DNA of 6,737 nt from Bacteroidota bacterium (GCA_004292985.1 RDXT01000659.1:1-6737), one strand, 5' to 3'; numbered from the stretch's first letter, positions 1 through 6,414 are shown. Made by a program: numbers and translations. Notes: generated by a model from the letters alone, not told the origin.

Positions 1-3
1 CCC

Positions 4-1296
4 TTACTGACGGTACGTTACCCAGCGGATCAGCTCGCTCCACTTCGGCTTTTTGCCATACATCAGGATACCTGTGCGGTAAATCCGCGCAGCCAGCCAC
101 ACGCATCCCAGAAATCCACCGATCAGCAGTCCCAATGAGAGAAGAACCTCCCAAACGGGTACCTCAGACATAGCTAAACGCGTAGTCATGGCCATTGGAG
201 AAAAGAAAGGGATCATGGAAAAAGCCCAGGAGATGCCGCTGTTGGGATTCTGTACAATGTTGTTAATCAGCGCAATGGTGATAAACAGCGGCAGCATGAT
301 GGGGAAGGTAAACTGCTGCGCATCCTGAATATTGTCCACCGCGGAGCCAACAGCCGCCAACAGCGAGCCGTAGATAAAAAATCCGCCGAGGAAATAGATC
401 GGGAAGGTAAGCAGGATCGGCAACCAGTTGAAGTTAATGATCTGAACCATGGCCTGCTGTATCATGCTCTGCTGTGCGGCCACATCCACACCGGGCTGCT
501 GAAGGGTAGAAGGGTCTATTTTGCCAACGAGAAATACGCTGGCCACGCCCAGAAAAATGACGAGGCTCAGGCCCCAGATCGCCATTTGCGTCAGCGCAAC
601 GGCAGAAATCGCCAGAATTTTCCCCAGCAGCAACTGGAAGGGCTTCAGCGAAGAAACCATTACCTCCACCACGCGGCTGCTCTTTTCTTCAATCACACTC
701 TGCATCAGCATAGACCCATACACAGCCACGAGCATGTACATCAGGAAAAACATGACGTAGCCCATGATAAAAGCCAGGGTTTCGCTGCCCTGCTTTCCGG
801 AGAGGCGCTGGGTGCGGGTGTCTATTTCCAGCTTGCTGGCAGCCAGTTGTTCGGCGCTGATGCCTGCTTTTTCGCGTTTATAAGCTTCTGACGCATCTTT
901 TACCCGCCGCTCGATGCGACCTACCACGATCTGGCTGATGTTCTGGTCGCTTTCGAGGGTAATGGTTCCGCTGTTTTTTTCGAGGACTGCAGGAGAGAGA
1001 GTTAATACGATCACAGATTTGTCACGGCTGGCGCGTGCCCGCAGGCTGTCCGCGGGCAGATCGCTCACTTCAAAGGTCAGGCCTTCCTCATTCTGGATGC
1101 GGCTCACGATCTCCGCCGTCTCATTGCGGGTACTGATGAGGGTATAGTTTTCTTTTTCTACGTTCAGGGAAGCGAGAATGCTCACTCCGTAAAAGATGAC
1201 GATCGAAAGTGGCACCGCAAAGGTGGACAGGAGAAAGGTGGGCTTGCGAACGGCATTGATGTATTCGCGACGGAAAACGATCCAAGCTTTATTCAT
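4..1296 (-). CDS. ABC-2 type transporter permease, NatB-like
   Basis: This is the membrane subunit of an ABC exporter; in the NatAB-like family it pairs with the ATPase encoded just upstream. The 430 residues show one N-terminal membrane segment (about 20-44), a large extracytoplasmic domain (about 45-170), then roughly five more segments (about 172-198, 224-257, 291-319, 329-349, 380-404). The hallmark stretch after the second segment, VIEEKSSRVVEVMVSS at 201-216 followed by KPFQLLLGKI, is typical of ABC-2 permeases of this kind. The N-terminus MNKAWIVFRREY also fits the family, which supports this start. The gene lies 60 bases downstream of the ATPase stop and is probably co-transcribed with it. 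It has no Shine-Dalgarno sequence; the leader is a C/T-rich tract. Known relatives export sodium or unidentified small molecules, so the substrate cannot be named. The complete stop codon is at the window edge, and the gene is intact. Confidence 0.92.
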   Translation of the reverse strand: MNKAWIVFRREYINAVRKPTFLLSTFAVPLSIVIFYGVSILASLNVEKENYTLISTRNETAEIVSRIQNEEGLTFEVSDLPADSLRARASRDKSVIVLTLSPAVLEKNSGTITLESDQNISQIVVGRIERRVKDASEAYKREKAGISAEQLAASKLEIDTRTQRLSGKQGSETLAFIMGYVMFFLMYMLVAVYGSMLMQSVIEEKSSRVVEVMVSSLKPFQLLLGKILAISAVALTQMAIWGLSLVIFLGVASVFLVGKIDPSTLQQPGVDVAAQQSMIQQAMVQIINFNWLPILLTFPIYFLGGFFIYGSLLAAVGSAVDNIQDAQQFTFPIMLPLFITIALINNIVQNPNSGISWAFSMIPFFSPMAMTTRLAMSEVPVWEVLLSLGLLIGGFLGCVWLAARIYRTGILMYGKKPKWSELIRWVTYRQ

Positions 1297-1356
1297 AGAA
1301 GGGATAGGAATAGAGGGGAATAAGGGAGATAGGGGAAATAAGAGGGGAAGCGAAAA
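1297..1356. repeat. G-run purine tract between ATPase and permease genes
   Basis: The 60-base gap is almost entirely purine plus T on the plus strand. G-runs lie at 1301-1303, 1315-1318, 1324-1326, 1332-1335 and 1344-1347, separated mostly by A/T-rich spacers of 5-8 bases, giving a degenerate repeat with a period of about 8-9 bases. On the transcribed minus-sense RNA it reads as a C/U-rich leader running right up to the permease start, so no Shine-Dalgarno sequence is possible. The last four G-runs fit a relaxed G-quadruplex pattern (loops 5, 5 and 8) on the template strand. A regulatory role is inference only. Confidence 0.5.
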
Positions 1357-2313
1357 TCAGGCTGCGCTGCCTTGTGCCATTTGCAGGCGCATGGCCTCGG
1401 CCTCGGGGCTTTGGCTGCCGACCAGCTCGATAAAAATATCGGTGAGGCGGGGCAGGTGCTGCTCGAAAGCAAAAATTTCGAGGGGGGAGTCGGCCAGTTG
1501 GTGCATCAGCTGGCGGCCCGAAGAACCTTCGGCCACGCGCACGAGGGCTTCCTTTTCGCCCAGCTCATCAACCATAATACCCGGTAGGTCGCTCACCACC
1601 TGTTTATCTCCCAAAAACTCGATGCGGTACTGGTTTTTATTAAACTGCTTGCGCACAGTCGCTACCTCATCGTGCAGCAGGAGTTTGCCTTTGTTCATCA
1701 GGGCGATGTGGTTGCAAAACTCTTCGACCTGCTCGAGGCGGTGGGTAGAGAAAATGATCGTGGCTCCGTTGTCGCGCAGGCGCATGATTTCCTCTTCGAT
1801 CAGGCGGGCATTCACAGGGTCGAGTCCGGTAAATGGCTCATCGAGGATCAGCAGCTTCGGCTCGTGGGCGACCGTGGCGATAAACTGCACCTTTTGCTGC
1901 ATGCCTTTGGAGAGATCGGCGGCATTTTTGTTTTGCCATTCGCCCAGTCCCAGGCGTTCGAGCCAGGAGGTGGCAGTAGCACGGGCGGCACGGGTCTCAA
2001 TTCCCTTAAGCTGGAGGAAATACTCCAGTTGCTCGCGGATCTTCATTTTTTTGTAGAGGCCCCGCTCTTCGGGCATATAGCCGATGTAGCGGACGTGCTC
2101 AGGCGAAAGCGGCTGTCCCTGGAAGAAAATCTGGCCGCTGTCGGGGGCGGTGATGCCCGTGATCATCCGGATGATGGAGGTTTTTCCGGCGCCATTGGGA
2201 CCCAGAAGGCCAAAAATCTGCCCACCGGGTATGCTGAGCGATACATGATCCACAGCAACGTACTGGTCATAGACCTTCGTTACCGATTCGATACGCAGAA
2301 AGGGTTCTGTCAT
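1357..2313 (-). CDS. ABC transporter ATP-binding protein, NatA-like
   Basis: This is the cytoplasmic ATPase that drives the neighbouring permease. All nucleotide-binding motifs are visible in the 318 residues: Walker A GPNGAGKTS (38-46), signature LSKGMQQK (134-141), Walker B LLILDEP (154-160), D-loop GLDP (163-166) and the switch histidine in STH (191). The Q-loop region reads GYMPEERGLY (78-87), with glutamate where many ABC ATPases have glutamine; from memory this is normal in the NatA-like group. After about residue 205 a C-terminal extension of roughly 110 residues matches the length and position of the DUF4162-type domain found in this group. The start follows the upstream exported-protein gene by 21 bases and has no Shine-Dalgarno sequence. 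The family assignment is firm, but the transported substrate is unknown. Confidence 0.94.
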   Translation of the reverse strand: MTEPFLRIESVTKVYDQYVAVDHVSLSIPGGQIFGLLGPNGAGKTSIIRMITGITAPDSGQIFFQGQPLSPEHVRYIGYMPEERGLYKKMKIREQLEYFLQLKGIETRAARATATSWLERLGLGEWQNKNAADLSKGMQQKVQFIATVAHEPKLLILDEPFTGLDPVNARLIEEEIMRLRDNGATIIFSTHRLEQVEEFCNHIALMNKGKLLLHDEVATVRKQFNKNQYRIEFLGDKQVVSDLPGIMVDELGEKEALVRVAEGSSGRQLMHQLADSPLEIFAFEQHLPRLTDIFIELVGSQSPEAEAMRLQMAQGSAA

Positions 2314-2334
2314 GAGCTTTGATACATTTTTCAG

Positions 2335-3273
2335 TTAGTCGCTGCTCATCACCGAAATATTACCAAAATCTACGTCGCAAATAATTTTTGATACTTTATC
2401 GGGAGAGCGGAGCGCAGCGGCATTCACAAAAACCCCGGGTTCGACCTGCTGGAACTCTTCGGCAACCTCGATGGTAGAGAAAAAGCCGCCCCGGAGGATC
2501 AGTTTTACGGGTTGGTTGGGGTGAATCACAATAAAGCAGGGGCCTACGCCTGATTTCAGGTAAAAATTGCTGTGGGCAATGCGGGCACCCCCCAGGATCA
2601 GGCGGGTTTCGCCCATATCATTCTGAACGGTTACCAGCCCGGCGCGGGCGTATTCGGGGTGTTTGAGGATCACTGTTGCATTTGCCGCGTGGATTTCCAT
2701 TTCCTTCATCTCGATCTGGTTGGCCGAGTTGTAGGTAAGAACCACATCTGAAAAGGCGGAATTGATGTTCACATTTTCGAGGCTGAGGCCGGAAAGGTCC
2801 ATCCTGCAGGCACCCACGCCCAGGTCCAGAAAGAGGTCGTGGACAGCAGAGGGATCGGGGTTCACTTCAATTCGGGAGGCAGTAGAGCCGGCAAAAAACT
2901 GCTCGGAGACCCGCATATTGGCACTGCTGCGTGCCTGCGACTGGGGTGCGGCAAAGTTGAGGGTGAGCGTGCGCATCAGGTGGCCGCCCTGGGGGGCAGC
3001 ATATACGCGAATCTGGCGCGAAACCGAAGTGTCGGGGCCGCTGACCCGCCAGTAACCCGAACCGCAGGAGATGGAGGGTTTGATGAATATTTCACCCGCG
3101 GGGGCATTGATATTCAGGTACGTATGCTCCACATTGGCAGGTGTGGGCAGGCGCTCACTGCGCAGCAACGATTGCGAAAGGGCCGGGAATACCGGCAGCA
3201 GACACAGGGGGAGAAGAAACAATCTGAGTGTCATAGCAGTAACATTACGCAGCAGCCTGGGGAAGGTTATCAT
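2335..3273 (-). CDS. exported beta-rich protein of unknown function, four cysteines
   Basis: I do not recognise a named family with certainty. The 312 residues begin with a signal peptide: hydrophobic core at about 17-32, with likely cleavage after ALS at 31-33. Met14, at plus-strand positions 3232-3234, gives a more normal signal peptide (MTLRLFLLPLCLLPVFPALS) and may be the true start. The mature part is made of short alternating hydrophobic/polar strands rich in Gly, Asn and Val (for example DLGVGACRMDLSGLSLENVNI at 150-170, with GNISV near the end). This suggests a beta-solenoid such as the toast-rack/DUF2154-like folds. Four cysteines (70, 156, 246, 299) could form two disulfides in the periplasm. 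No lipobox or membrane anchor is seen. It is the first gene of a likely three-gene transcript with the ABC pair, so an envelope or sensing role for that exporter is a reasonable guess only. Confidence 0.8.
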   Translation of the reverse strand: MITFPRLLRNVTAMTLRLFLLPLCLLPVFPALSQSLLRSERLPTPANVEHTYLNINAPAGEIFIKPSISCGSGYWRVSGPDTSVSRQIRVYAAPQGGHLMRTLTLNFAAPQSQARSSANMRVSEQFFAGSTASRIEVNPDPSAVHDLFLDLGVGACRMDLSGLSLENVNINSAFSDVVLTYNSANQIEMKEMEIHAANATVILKHPEYARAGLVTVQNDMGETRLILGGARIAHSNFYLKSGVGPCFIVIHPNQPVKLILRGGFFSTIEVAEEFQQVEPGVFVNAAALRSPDKVSKIICDVDFGNISVMSSD

Positions 3274-3340
3274 GGCAGTACAGGTAATGAATGAGTTCCG
3301 AATTTCTGACGCTTTTATTTACTTGTAAGCGATTTTGCCC

Positions 3341-3369
3341 TTGTACGATGCGAATATATAATATATCTG
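3341..3369 (+). promoter_or_regulatory. candidate Bacteroidota-type promoter for the 3379 gene
   Basis: A TTG at 3341-3343 and TATATCTG at 3362-3369 are separated by 18 bases. They match the Bacteroidota pattern of a TTG-containing -33 box and a TAnnTTTG -7 box with one mismatch. The expected transcript start, 5-7 bases further on, would leave only about three to five bases before the ATG at 3379, so the mRNA could be nearly leaderless. The AT-rich core at 3353-3366 lies in the spacer between divergent genes and may also serve the leftward gene. Confidence 0.4.
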
Positions 3370-3378
3370 CGATTTGTT

Positions 3379-3957
3379 ATGCAAAGTGAACTCCGCGACA
3401 TAGAGCCTTTTTATGGATGGCTTGAGTTATATAGCCACGAGACCGACGAGCTGTCTCCTTTTCATGAGGTGCAACACAACCTCTTTTATTATGACCGGTC
3501 CATGAACCATATTCCGGCCCATCCGCTCTGGGATGACTTCGGATCAGAGAGCCTGCTGGTCAAAATTCTTTTTGCCGATTACGATGCCGGGTATGCGATC
3601 ATAGAGCTTATGGGCGAATGGAACGACCTTTTTGAGAACGATTACAAATTATTGGCGGAAAATTGCCTTACTTACCTCATTGATAATGGTATCAACCGCT
3701 TTATCCTGATCTGTGAGAATGTGTTTCATATCTATCTTCAGAGCGACGACTACTATGAGGCTGTGCAGGACGAACTCGGCGACGGGTGGATCTGTGCGCT
3801 GCGCCTGCGGCCCCATGTAGCAGAAGAAATGGTAAGCTATGGAATCGCTTCGTATGTTTACTGGAGTCCTCTGCTCGATGAAATCCCCTGGCGGAAGCTG
3901 CGCCCGGCACAGTTGTTCGAATTTGTTGTCTCGCGGATGGGAAAAGCCTTAGAATAA
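3379..3957 (+). CDS. conserved hypothetical protein, 192 aa
   Basis: This acidic protein has no signal peptide and no membrane segment, so it is probably cytoplasmic. It is dense in aromatic residues and in Asp/Glu. Stretches such as KILFADYDAGYAIIELMGEW (62-81), NGINRFILICENVF (103-116) and the C-terminal DEIPWRKLRPAQLFEFVV (167-184) look like conserved blocks, and from memory they resemble a hypothetical family widespread in Bacteroidota. No catalytic motif or known domain can be seen, so no function is assigned. The start is supported by conserved-looking sequence beginning within the first 15 residues and by a promoter candidate just upstream. The stop is 17 bases before the next gene on the same strand, which suggests co-transcription with the thioredoxin-like/LysM gene. 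Confidence 0.85.
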   Translation: MQSELRDIEPFYGWLELYSHETDELSPFHEVQHNLFYYDRSMNHIPAHPLWDDFGSESLLVKILFADYDAGYAIIELMGEWNDLFENDYKLLAENCLTYLIDNGINRFILICENVFHIYLQSDDYYEAVQDELGDGWICALRLRPHVAEEMVSYGIASYVYWSPLLDEIPWRKLRPAQLFEFVVSRMGKALE

Positions 3958-3974
3958 CCAACCACCTATTAATC

Positions 3975-4736
3975 ATGCCTCAGATGAAGGCCCTTACGTT
4001 TCTTTTTGCTGCCGTTTTTGCTCTTTTCGCATCAGAAGTTCAGGCGCAGTACCGCCCGGACACTACGCTTACGTACGAAACATTCCTCAAGCAGTGCCAG
4101 GATTTCTCCAAACAAGCGCAGCAGGAAGTGTGGGTGGTCAATTTTTGGGCGACGTGGAATGGCAATTCACTCAATACGCTTCCCGGACTCAAGGAGGTGC
4201 ATAGCGAATACCTGAACAAACCCGTTCGTTTTGTAAGCGTCTCGGTGGATAAATCGCGTAAGCTCTGGGAGGCAGCCCTGCCACAGTACCAACTCCCCTG
4301 GGAACAACTGCTGCTGGCCCGCGAGGCCGACTACGGCTTTATGAAGCGCGCATTCCGCCACAACTCTATCCCGGCAGTGTTTATCGTAAATACACGGGGG
4401 CAAATATTCCGGGTGCGCGATGCAGAGGAGTTGCGTGCAGAGCTGTCTTCGCTGACCCAGGACCTTCCCAACCGTCCCTGGAAACCTACTGCCCTGGCCG
4501 ACCTCCGCGCTACGGAGACACCGCAGGCGCCCGCCCGTACAAACGTGACCCCGGCAAAACCCGCCACAACAAGCAGCTCCGGAACATGGATCACGCATAC
4601 CGTGCAGCAGGGCGAAACCCTCTATGCCATTTCGCGGCGCTATGGCGTGCCAGTCGAGCAGATCAAATCTGCCAACGGAATCGCCGGAGCCGGAATCCGG
4701 ATCGGGCAGACCCTGAAAATCAAACGAAGGGCTTAA
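3975..4736 (+). CDS. exported thioredoxin-like protein lacking CxxC, fused to LysM
   Basis: The 253 residues read as signal peptide, thioredoxin-like domain, linker and LysM. The signal peptide has likely cleavage after VQA (22-24). The TlpA-like domain (about 30-165) keeps the strand and turn VVNFWATW (54-61) and the cis-proline loop SIPAVFIVN (131-139). Where the family has WCGPC, this protein reads WNGNS (61-65): both redox cysteines are gone, and the only cysteine is Cys41. A Pro/Ala/Thr linker (about 171-203) leads to one LysM domain (about 205-250, THTVQQGETLYAISRRYGV and onward), which usually binds peptidoglycan. I infer a periplasmic, cell-wall-associated protein that uses the thioredoxin fold for binding rather than disulfide chemistry. 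Met4 (3984) is an equally possible start. The stop codon overlaps that of the facing coiled-coil gene. Confidence 0.88.
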   Translation: MPQMKALTFLFAAVFALFASEVQAQYRPDTTLTYETFLKQCQDFSKQAQQEVWVVNFWATWNGNSLNTLPGLKEVHSEYLNKPVRFVSVSVDKSRKLWEAALPQYQLPWEQLLLAREADYGFMKRAFRHNSIPAVFIVNTRGQIFRVRDAEELRAELSSLTQDLPNRPWKPTALADLRATETPQAPARTNVTPAKPATTSSSGTWITHTVQQGETLYAISRRYGVPVEQIKSANGIAGAGIRIGQTLKIKRRA

Positions 4737-5251
4737 AGTCCGAAGATATTGAGGTCCCGGAAGGGATTGCTGTCATTGCTGTCCGTGTCAGGAGCCTGGG
4801 CTGTCTCGCCGGAGCTGCTGCTGGAGCGGGCAAGCGCCTCTTCGAGCGCCTGAATGCGGCTTTCATAGTCCTGGCGCATGGCCCTGATCCGCTGCTCCAG
4901 GGTATCTACCACCGAGGCATAGGTCTGGTCCGACTCCTCAGAATTGCTCTGGAGGGTCCGGATTTCAGAGTCCCAGCCCTTGATCTGTATTTCCAGGGCA
5001 GGCAACAGCGTAGCCAGCGAACGTTCGAGTTCTGCGTATGAGCTCACCATCTGCCGCATCTGCTGGTTGGCCTGGCGAAGATGGGAAAGCTGCGACTGGA
5101 GTCCTTTCAGCACCGGGTCATGCTCCTCGATGGGACCCAGCAAAAACGAGGTGCGACCGGAATCTGTGTCGCTAAAATCGCTGCGTCGTATCGAGCCGGA
5201 TGAGTACGACTGTATATCCTGGTCAAACTTGCGGATTTCTTCCTGCGACAT
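4733..5251 (-). CDS. cytoplasmic coiled-coil protein, 172 aa
   Basis: I do not recognise the family. There is no signal peptide and no membrane segment. A Ser/Asp-rich head (about 12-35) precedes a long helical region (about 45-145) rich in Gln, Glu, Leu, Arg and Ser, with heptad-like hydrophobic spacing (for example LQSQLSHLRQANQQMRQMV at 51-69 and LEQRIRAMRQDYESRIQALE at 118-137). This suggests a coiled coil and oligomerisation. A Ser-rich tract (SSSSS, about 143-147) and an acidic tail end in NPFRDLNIFGL, a compact hydrophobic C-terminus that could be a docking peptide. The gene faces the thioredoxin-like/LysM gene and shares stop-codon bases with it. The start is supported by a good promoter -7 box about 30 bases upstream. 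Structural or scaffold roles are possible, but no function is claimed. Confidence 0.82.
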   Translation of the reverse strand: MSQEEIRKFDQDIQSYSSGSIRRSDFSDTDSGRTSFLLGPIEEHDPVLKGLQSQLSHLRQANQQMRQMVSSYAELERSLATLLPALEIQIKGWDSEIRTLQSNSEESDQTYASVVDTLEQRIRAMRQDYESRIQALEEALARSSSSSGETAQAPDTDSNDSNPFRDLNIFGL

Positions 5252-5279
5252 GTCTGTTTGCGCTTATAAAACTTACTAC

Positions 5280-5287
5280 CAAAGATA
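5280..5287 (-). promoter_or_regulatory. candidate -7 box for the coiled-coil gene
   Basis: On the minus strand this reads TATCTTTG, a perfect match to the Bacteroidota -7 consensus TAnnTTTG. The transcript would start about 22 bases before the ATG at 5251. No clear TTTG/TTG -33 box is seen about 19 bases upstream, so the call rests on the -7 box and its placement. Confidence 0.45.
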
Positions 5288-5385
5288 CATATCCGCTTTT
5301 TCCTGTATAGCCCTGCCCGCGTGAATGGGGAAAAAGTGGGAATAATTGGTATTTTGGAACACATTTAGGCGACACTCCATCTGCA

Positions 5386-6174
5386 ATGAATCCGGCATAC
5401 GCTTTTTCAGGTAAACATATCCTCGTTACGGGGGCAGGACAAGGGATCGGCTATGCCATTTGCCGCGATCTGGCGCTGGCAGGGGCCATTGTTACCCTCA
5501 ATGATCTCGACGGAGCGCTGGCGCAGTCGGCTGCGGATCAGATCAACACAGCCTGCGGAGAGTTCCGCGTGTGGCCTGCCGGGGGCGACATCAGCGATCT
5601 GGCGGTACAGTCTTCGCTTTTTGCAGAAATGACCAAACGGGGGCCTTGCTACGGACTTGTGGCCAATGCAGGGATCACCTCCTACGGCCCCTTTCTCGAC
5701 TGCTCGCCGGAAATGTTCGCACGGCTGACAGAGGTAAACCTGCGCGGTTCTTTTTTTTCGGCACAAATGGCTGCCCGGCAAATGATCAGCGCCGGAATAG
5801 CGGGCAGGATTCTGTTTATGTCCTCCGTTACAGGGGTACAGGCCCACGAAAACCTCGGTGCCTACGGCATGACCAAAGCAGCCCTGATGATGCTGGCCAA
5901 AACCCTGGCGTTAGAGCTCGGCCCTTATGGCATTACTGTAAACGCCCTCGCACCCGGCGCGACCCTCACTGAGCGCACCCGCGAACTCGACAGCACCTAT
6001 GAGCAGGGCTGGAACGCCGTGGCCCCCCTGGGCCGCACCGCAACCGTAGAGGACATTTCTGCCGCCGCCTGCTACTTTCTCTCCTCCGAAGCCCGCCACG
6101 TAACCGGGCAAACCCTCGTCATAGACGGCGGCTGGACCCTGCACAGCCCGCTGCCGGGGAGGAGGTATCAGTGA
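5386..6174 (+). CDS. SDR-family NAD(P)-dependent oxidoreductase
   Basis: This is a classical short-chain dehydrogenase/reductase of 262 residues that uses NAD(H) or NADP(H) on a hydroxyl/carbonyl substrate in the cytoplasm. Every key motif is present: TGAGQGIG cofactor-binding turn (15-22), GD at 67-68, NAG (94-96), catalytic Asn118, Ser147, and Tyr160 with Lys164 (YGMTK), the PG turn (190-191) and the C-terminal VIDGGW (245-250). Asp residues after the second strand (LNDLD, 38-42) favour NAD(H) over NADP(H), by family rule. FabG-like sequence does not fix the substrate, and sugar or secondary alcohol dehydrogenases look the same. The tail after IDGGW is about 12 residues longer than usual, and its last codons and stop fall inside a 7-base repeat array. 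There is no Shine-Dalgarno sequence. It is divergent from the coiled-coil gene and appears to be transcribed alone. Confidence 0.93.
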   Translation: MNPAYAFSGKHILVTGAGQGIGYAICRDLALAGAIVTLNDLDGALAQSAADQINTACGEFRVWPAGGDISDLAVQSSLFAEMTKRGPCYGLVANAGITSYGPFLDCSPEMFARLTEVNLRGSFFSAQMAARQMISAGIAGRILFMSSVTGVQAHENLGAYGMTKAALMMLAKTLALELGPYGITVNALAPGATLTERTRELDSTYEQGWNAVAPLGRTATVEDISAAACYFLSSEARHVTGQTLVIDGGWTLHSPLPGRRYQ

Positions 6175-6219
6175 ACAGGGAACAGTTTTCAGGGAACAGG
6201 TTACAGGGATCAGGGAACA
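6164..6219. repeat. heptanucleotide repeat array 1
   Basis: Eight consecutive 7-base units in perfect register fit a consensus of GGGAACA. Exact units lie at 6178, 6192 and 6213. Variants include GGTATCA (6164), GTGAACA (6171), GTTTTCA (6185), GGTTACA (6199) and GGGATCA (6206). The first units overlap the last codons and stop of the dehydrogenase. The 7-base step recalls the short tandem heptamer repeats described in cyanobacteria, but a relation is not claimed. Confidence 0.8.
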
Positions 6220-6274
6220 GAATTGCGGTTCCCGCTTCCAGAAACCGTAGCCGCTTATCACATAAGCCAAACAG

Positions 6275-6316
6275 GGGGACAGGGAGCAAGGAACAGGGAA
6301 CAGTTTTCAGGGATCA
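6275..6316. repeat. heptanucleotide repeat array 2
   Basis: Six in-register 7-base units: GGGGACA, GGGAGCA, AGGAACA, GGGAACA (6296), GTTTTCA (6303) and GGGATCA (6310). The order exact unit, GTTTTCA variant, then GGGAWCA is shared with arrays 1 and 3, so the arrays are copies of one another and not independent drift. Confidence 0.78.
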
Positions 6317-6336
6317 GCCTTTCACAGAGTTCCAAA

Positions 6337-6380
6337 GCCCTGACGGGGCGCAATCCGATAGCAAGGGGTGCAGCCCCTTG
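6337..6380. repeat. two-hairpin intergenic element between heptamer arrays
   Basis: Hairpin one pairs GCCC (6337-6340) with GGGC (6346-6349). Hairpin two pairs CAAGGGG (6362-6368) with CCCCTTG (6374-6380) around TGCAG. The paired short GC hairpins joined by about 12 bases resemble, from memory, REP-like intergenic repeats that are abundant in Bacteroidota genomes. No transposase is present, so it would be a non-autonomous element. The final G abuts heptamer array 3. Confidence 0.55.
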
Positions 6381-6414
6381 TATTCAGGGAACAAGGAACA
6401 GTTTTCAGGGAACA
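6380..6414. repeat. heptanucleotide repeat array 3
   Basis: Five in-register units: GTATTCA (6380), GGGAACA (6387), AGGAACA (6394), GTTTTCA (6401) and GGGAACA (6408). Similarity to array 2 continues past the heptamers into a shared GCCTT, so 6297-6321 and 6395-6419 match over 25 bases with one mismatch. Confidence 0.78.

Noticed and set aside
1196..2056. Plus-strand open frame of 286 codons antisense to the ABC ATPase and the start of the permease
   Set aside because: Its translation is rich in Ser/Arg with no recognisable motif, and it lies opposite a well-supported ATPase whose codon pattern explains the lack of stops.
1357..2313. Glutamate in place of the Q-loop glutamine in the ATPase
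   Set aside because: GYMPEERGLY is, from memory, the usual form in the NatA-like group, so it is not a defect.
1672..2322. Plus-strand open frame of 216 codons opposite the ATPase
   Set aside because: It is another antisense shadow of the same gene, with no family resemblance.
3351..3358. Minus-strand TATATTCG as a promoter -7 box for the exported-protein gene
   Set aside because: It has one mismatch, and the only upstream TTTG is about 23 bases away, which is too far for the usual spacing.
3701..3976. Minus-strand open frame of 91 codons opposite the 192-residue gene
   Set aside because: It is Arg/His/Ser-rich and low in structure, opposite a gene with clear protein character.
5350..5357. 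TATTTTGG as a -7 box for the dehydrogenase gene
   Set aside because: It has one mismatch to TAnnTTTG and no TTG at the right distance upstream; too weak to list as a feature.
6253..6267. Perfect 6-base hairpin as a terminator for the dehydrogenase gene
   Set aside because: There is no T-run on either side and the stem is AT-rich.
6164..6414. Possible CRISPR array because of repeated blocks at roughly 100-base spacing
   Set aside because: The units are tandem heptamers without uniform repeats or unique spacers of constant length, and there are no cas genes.
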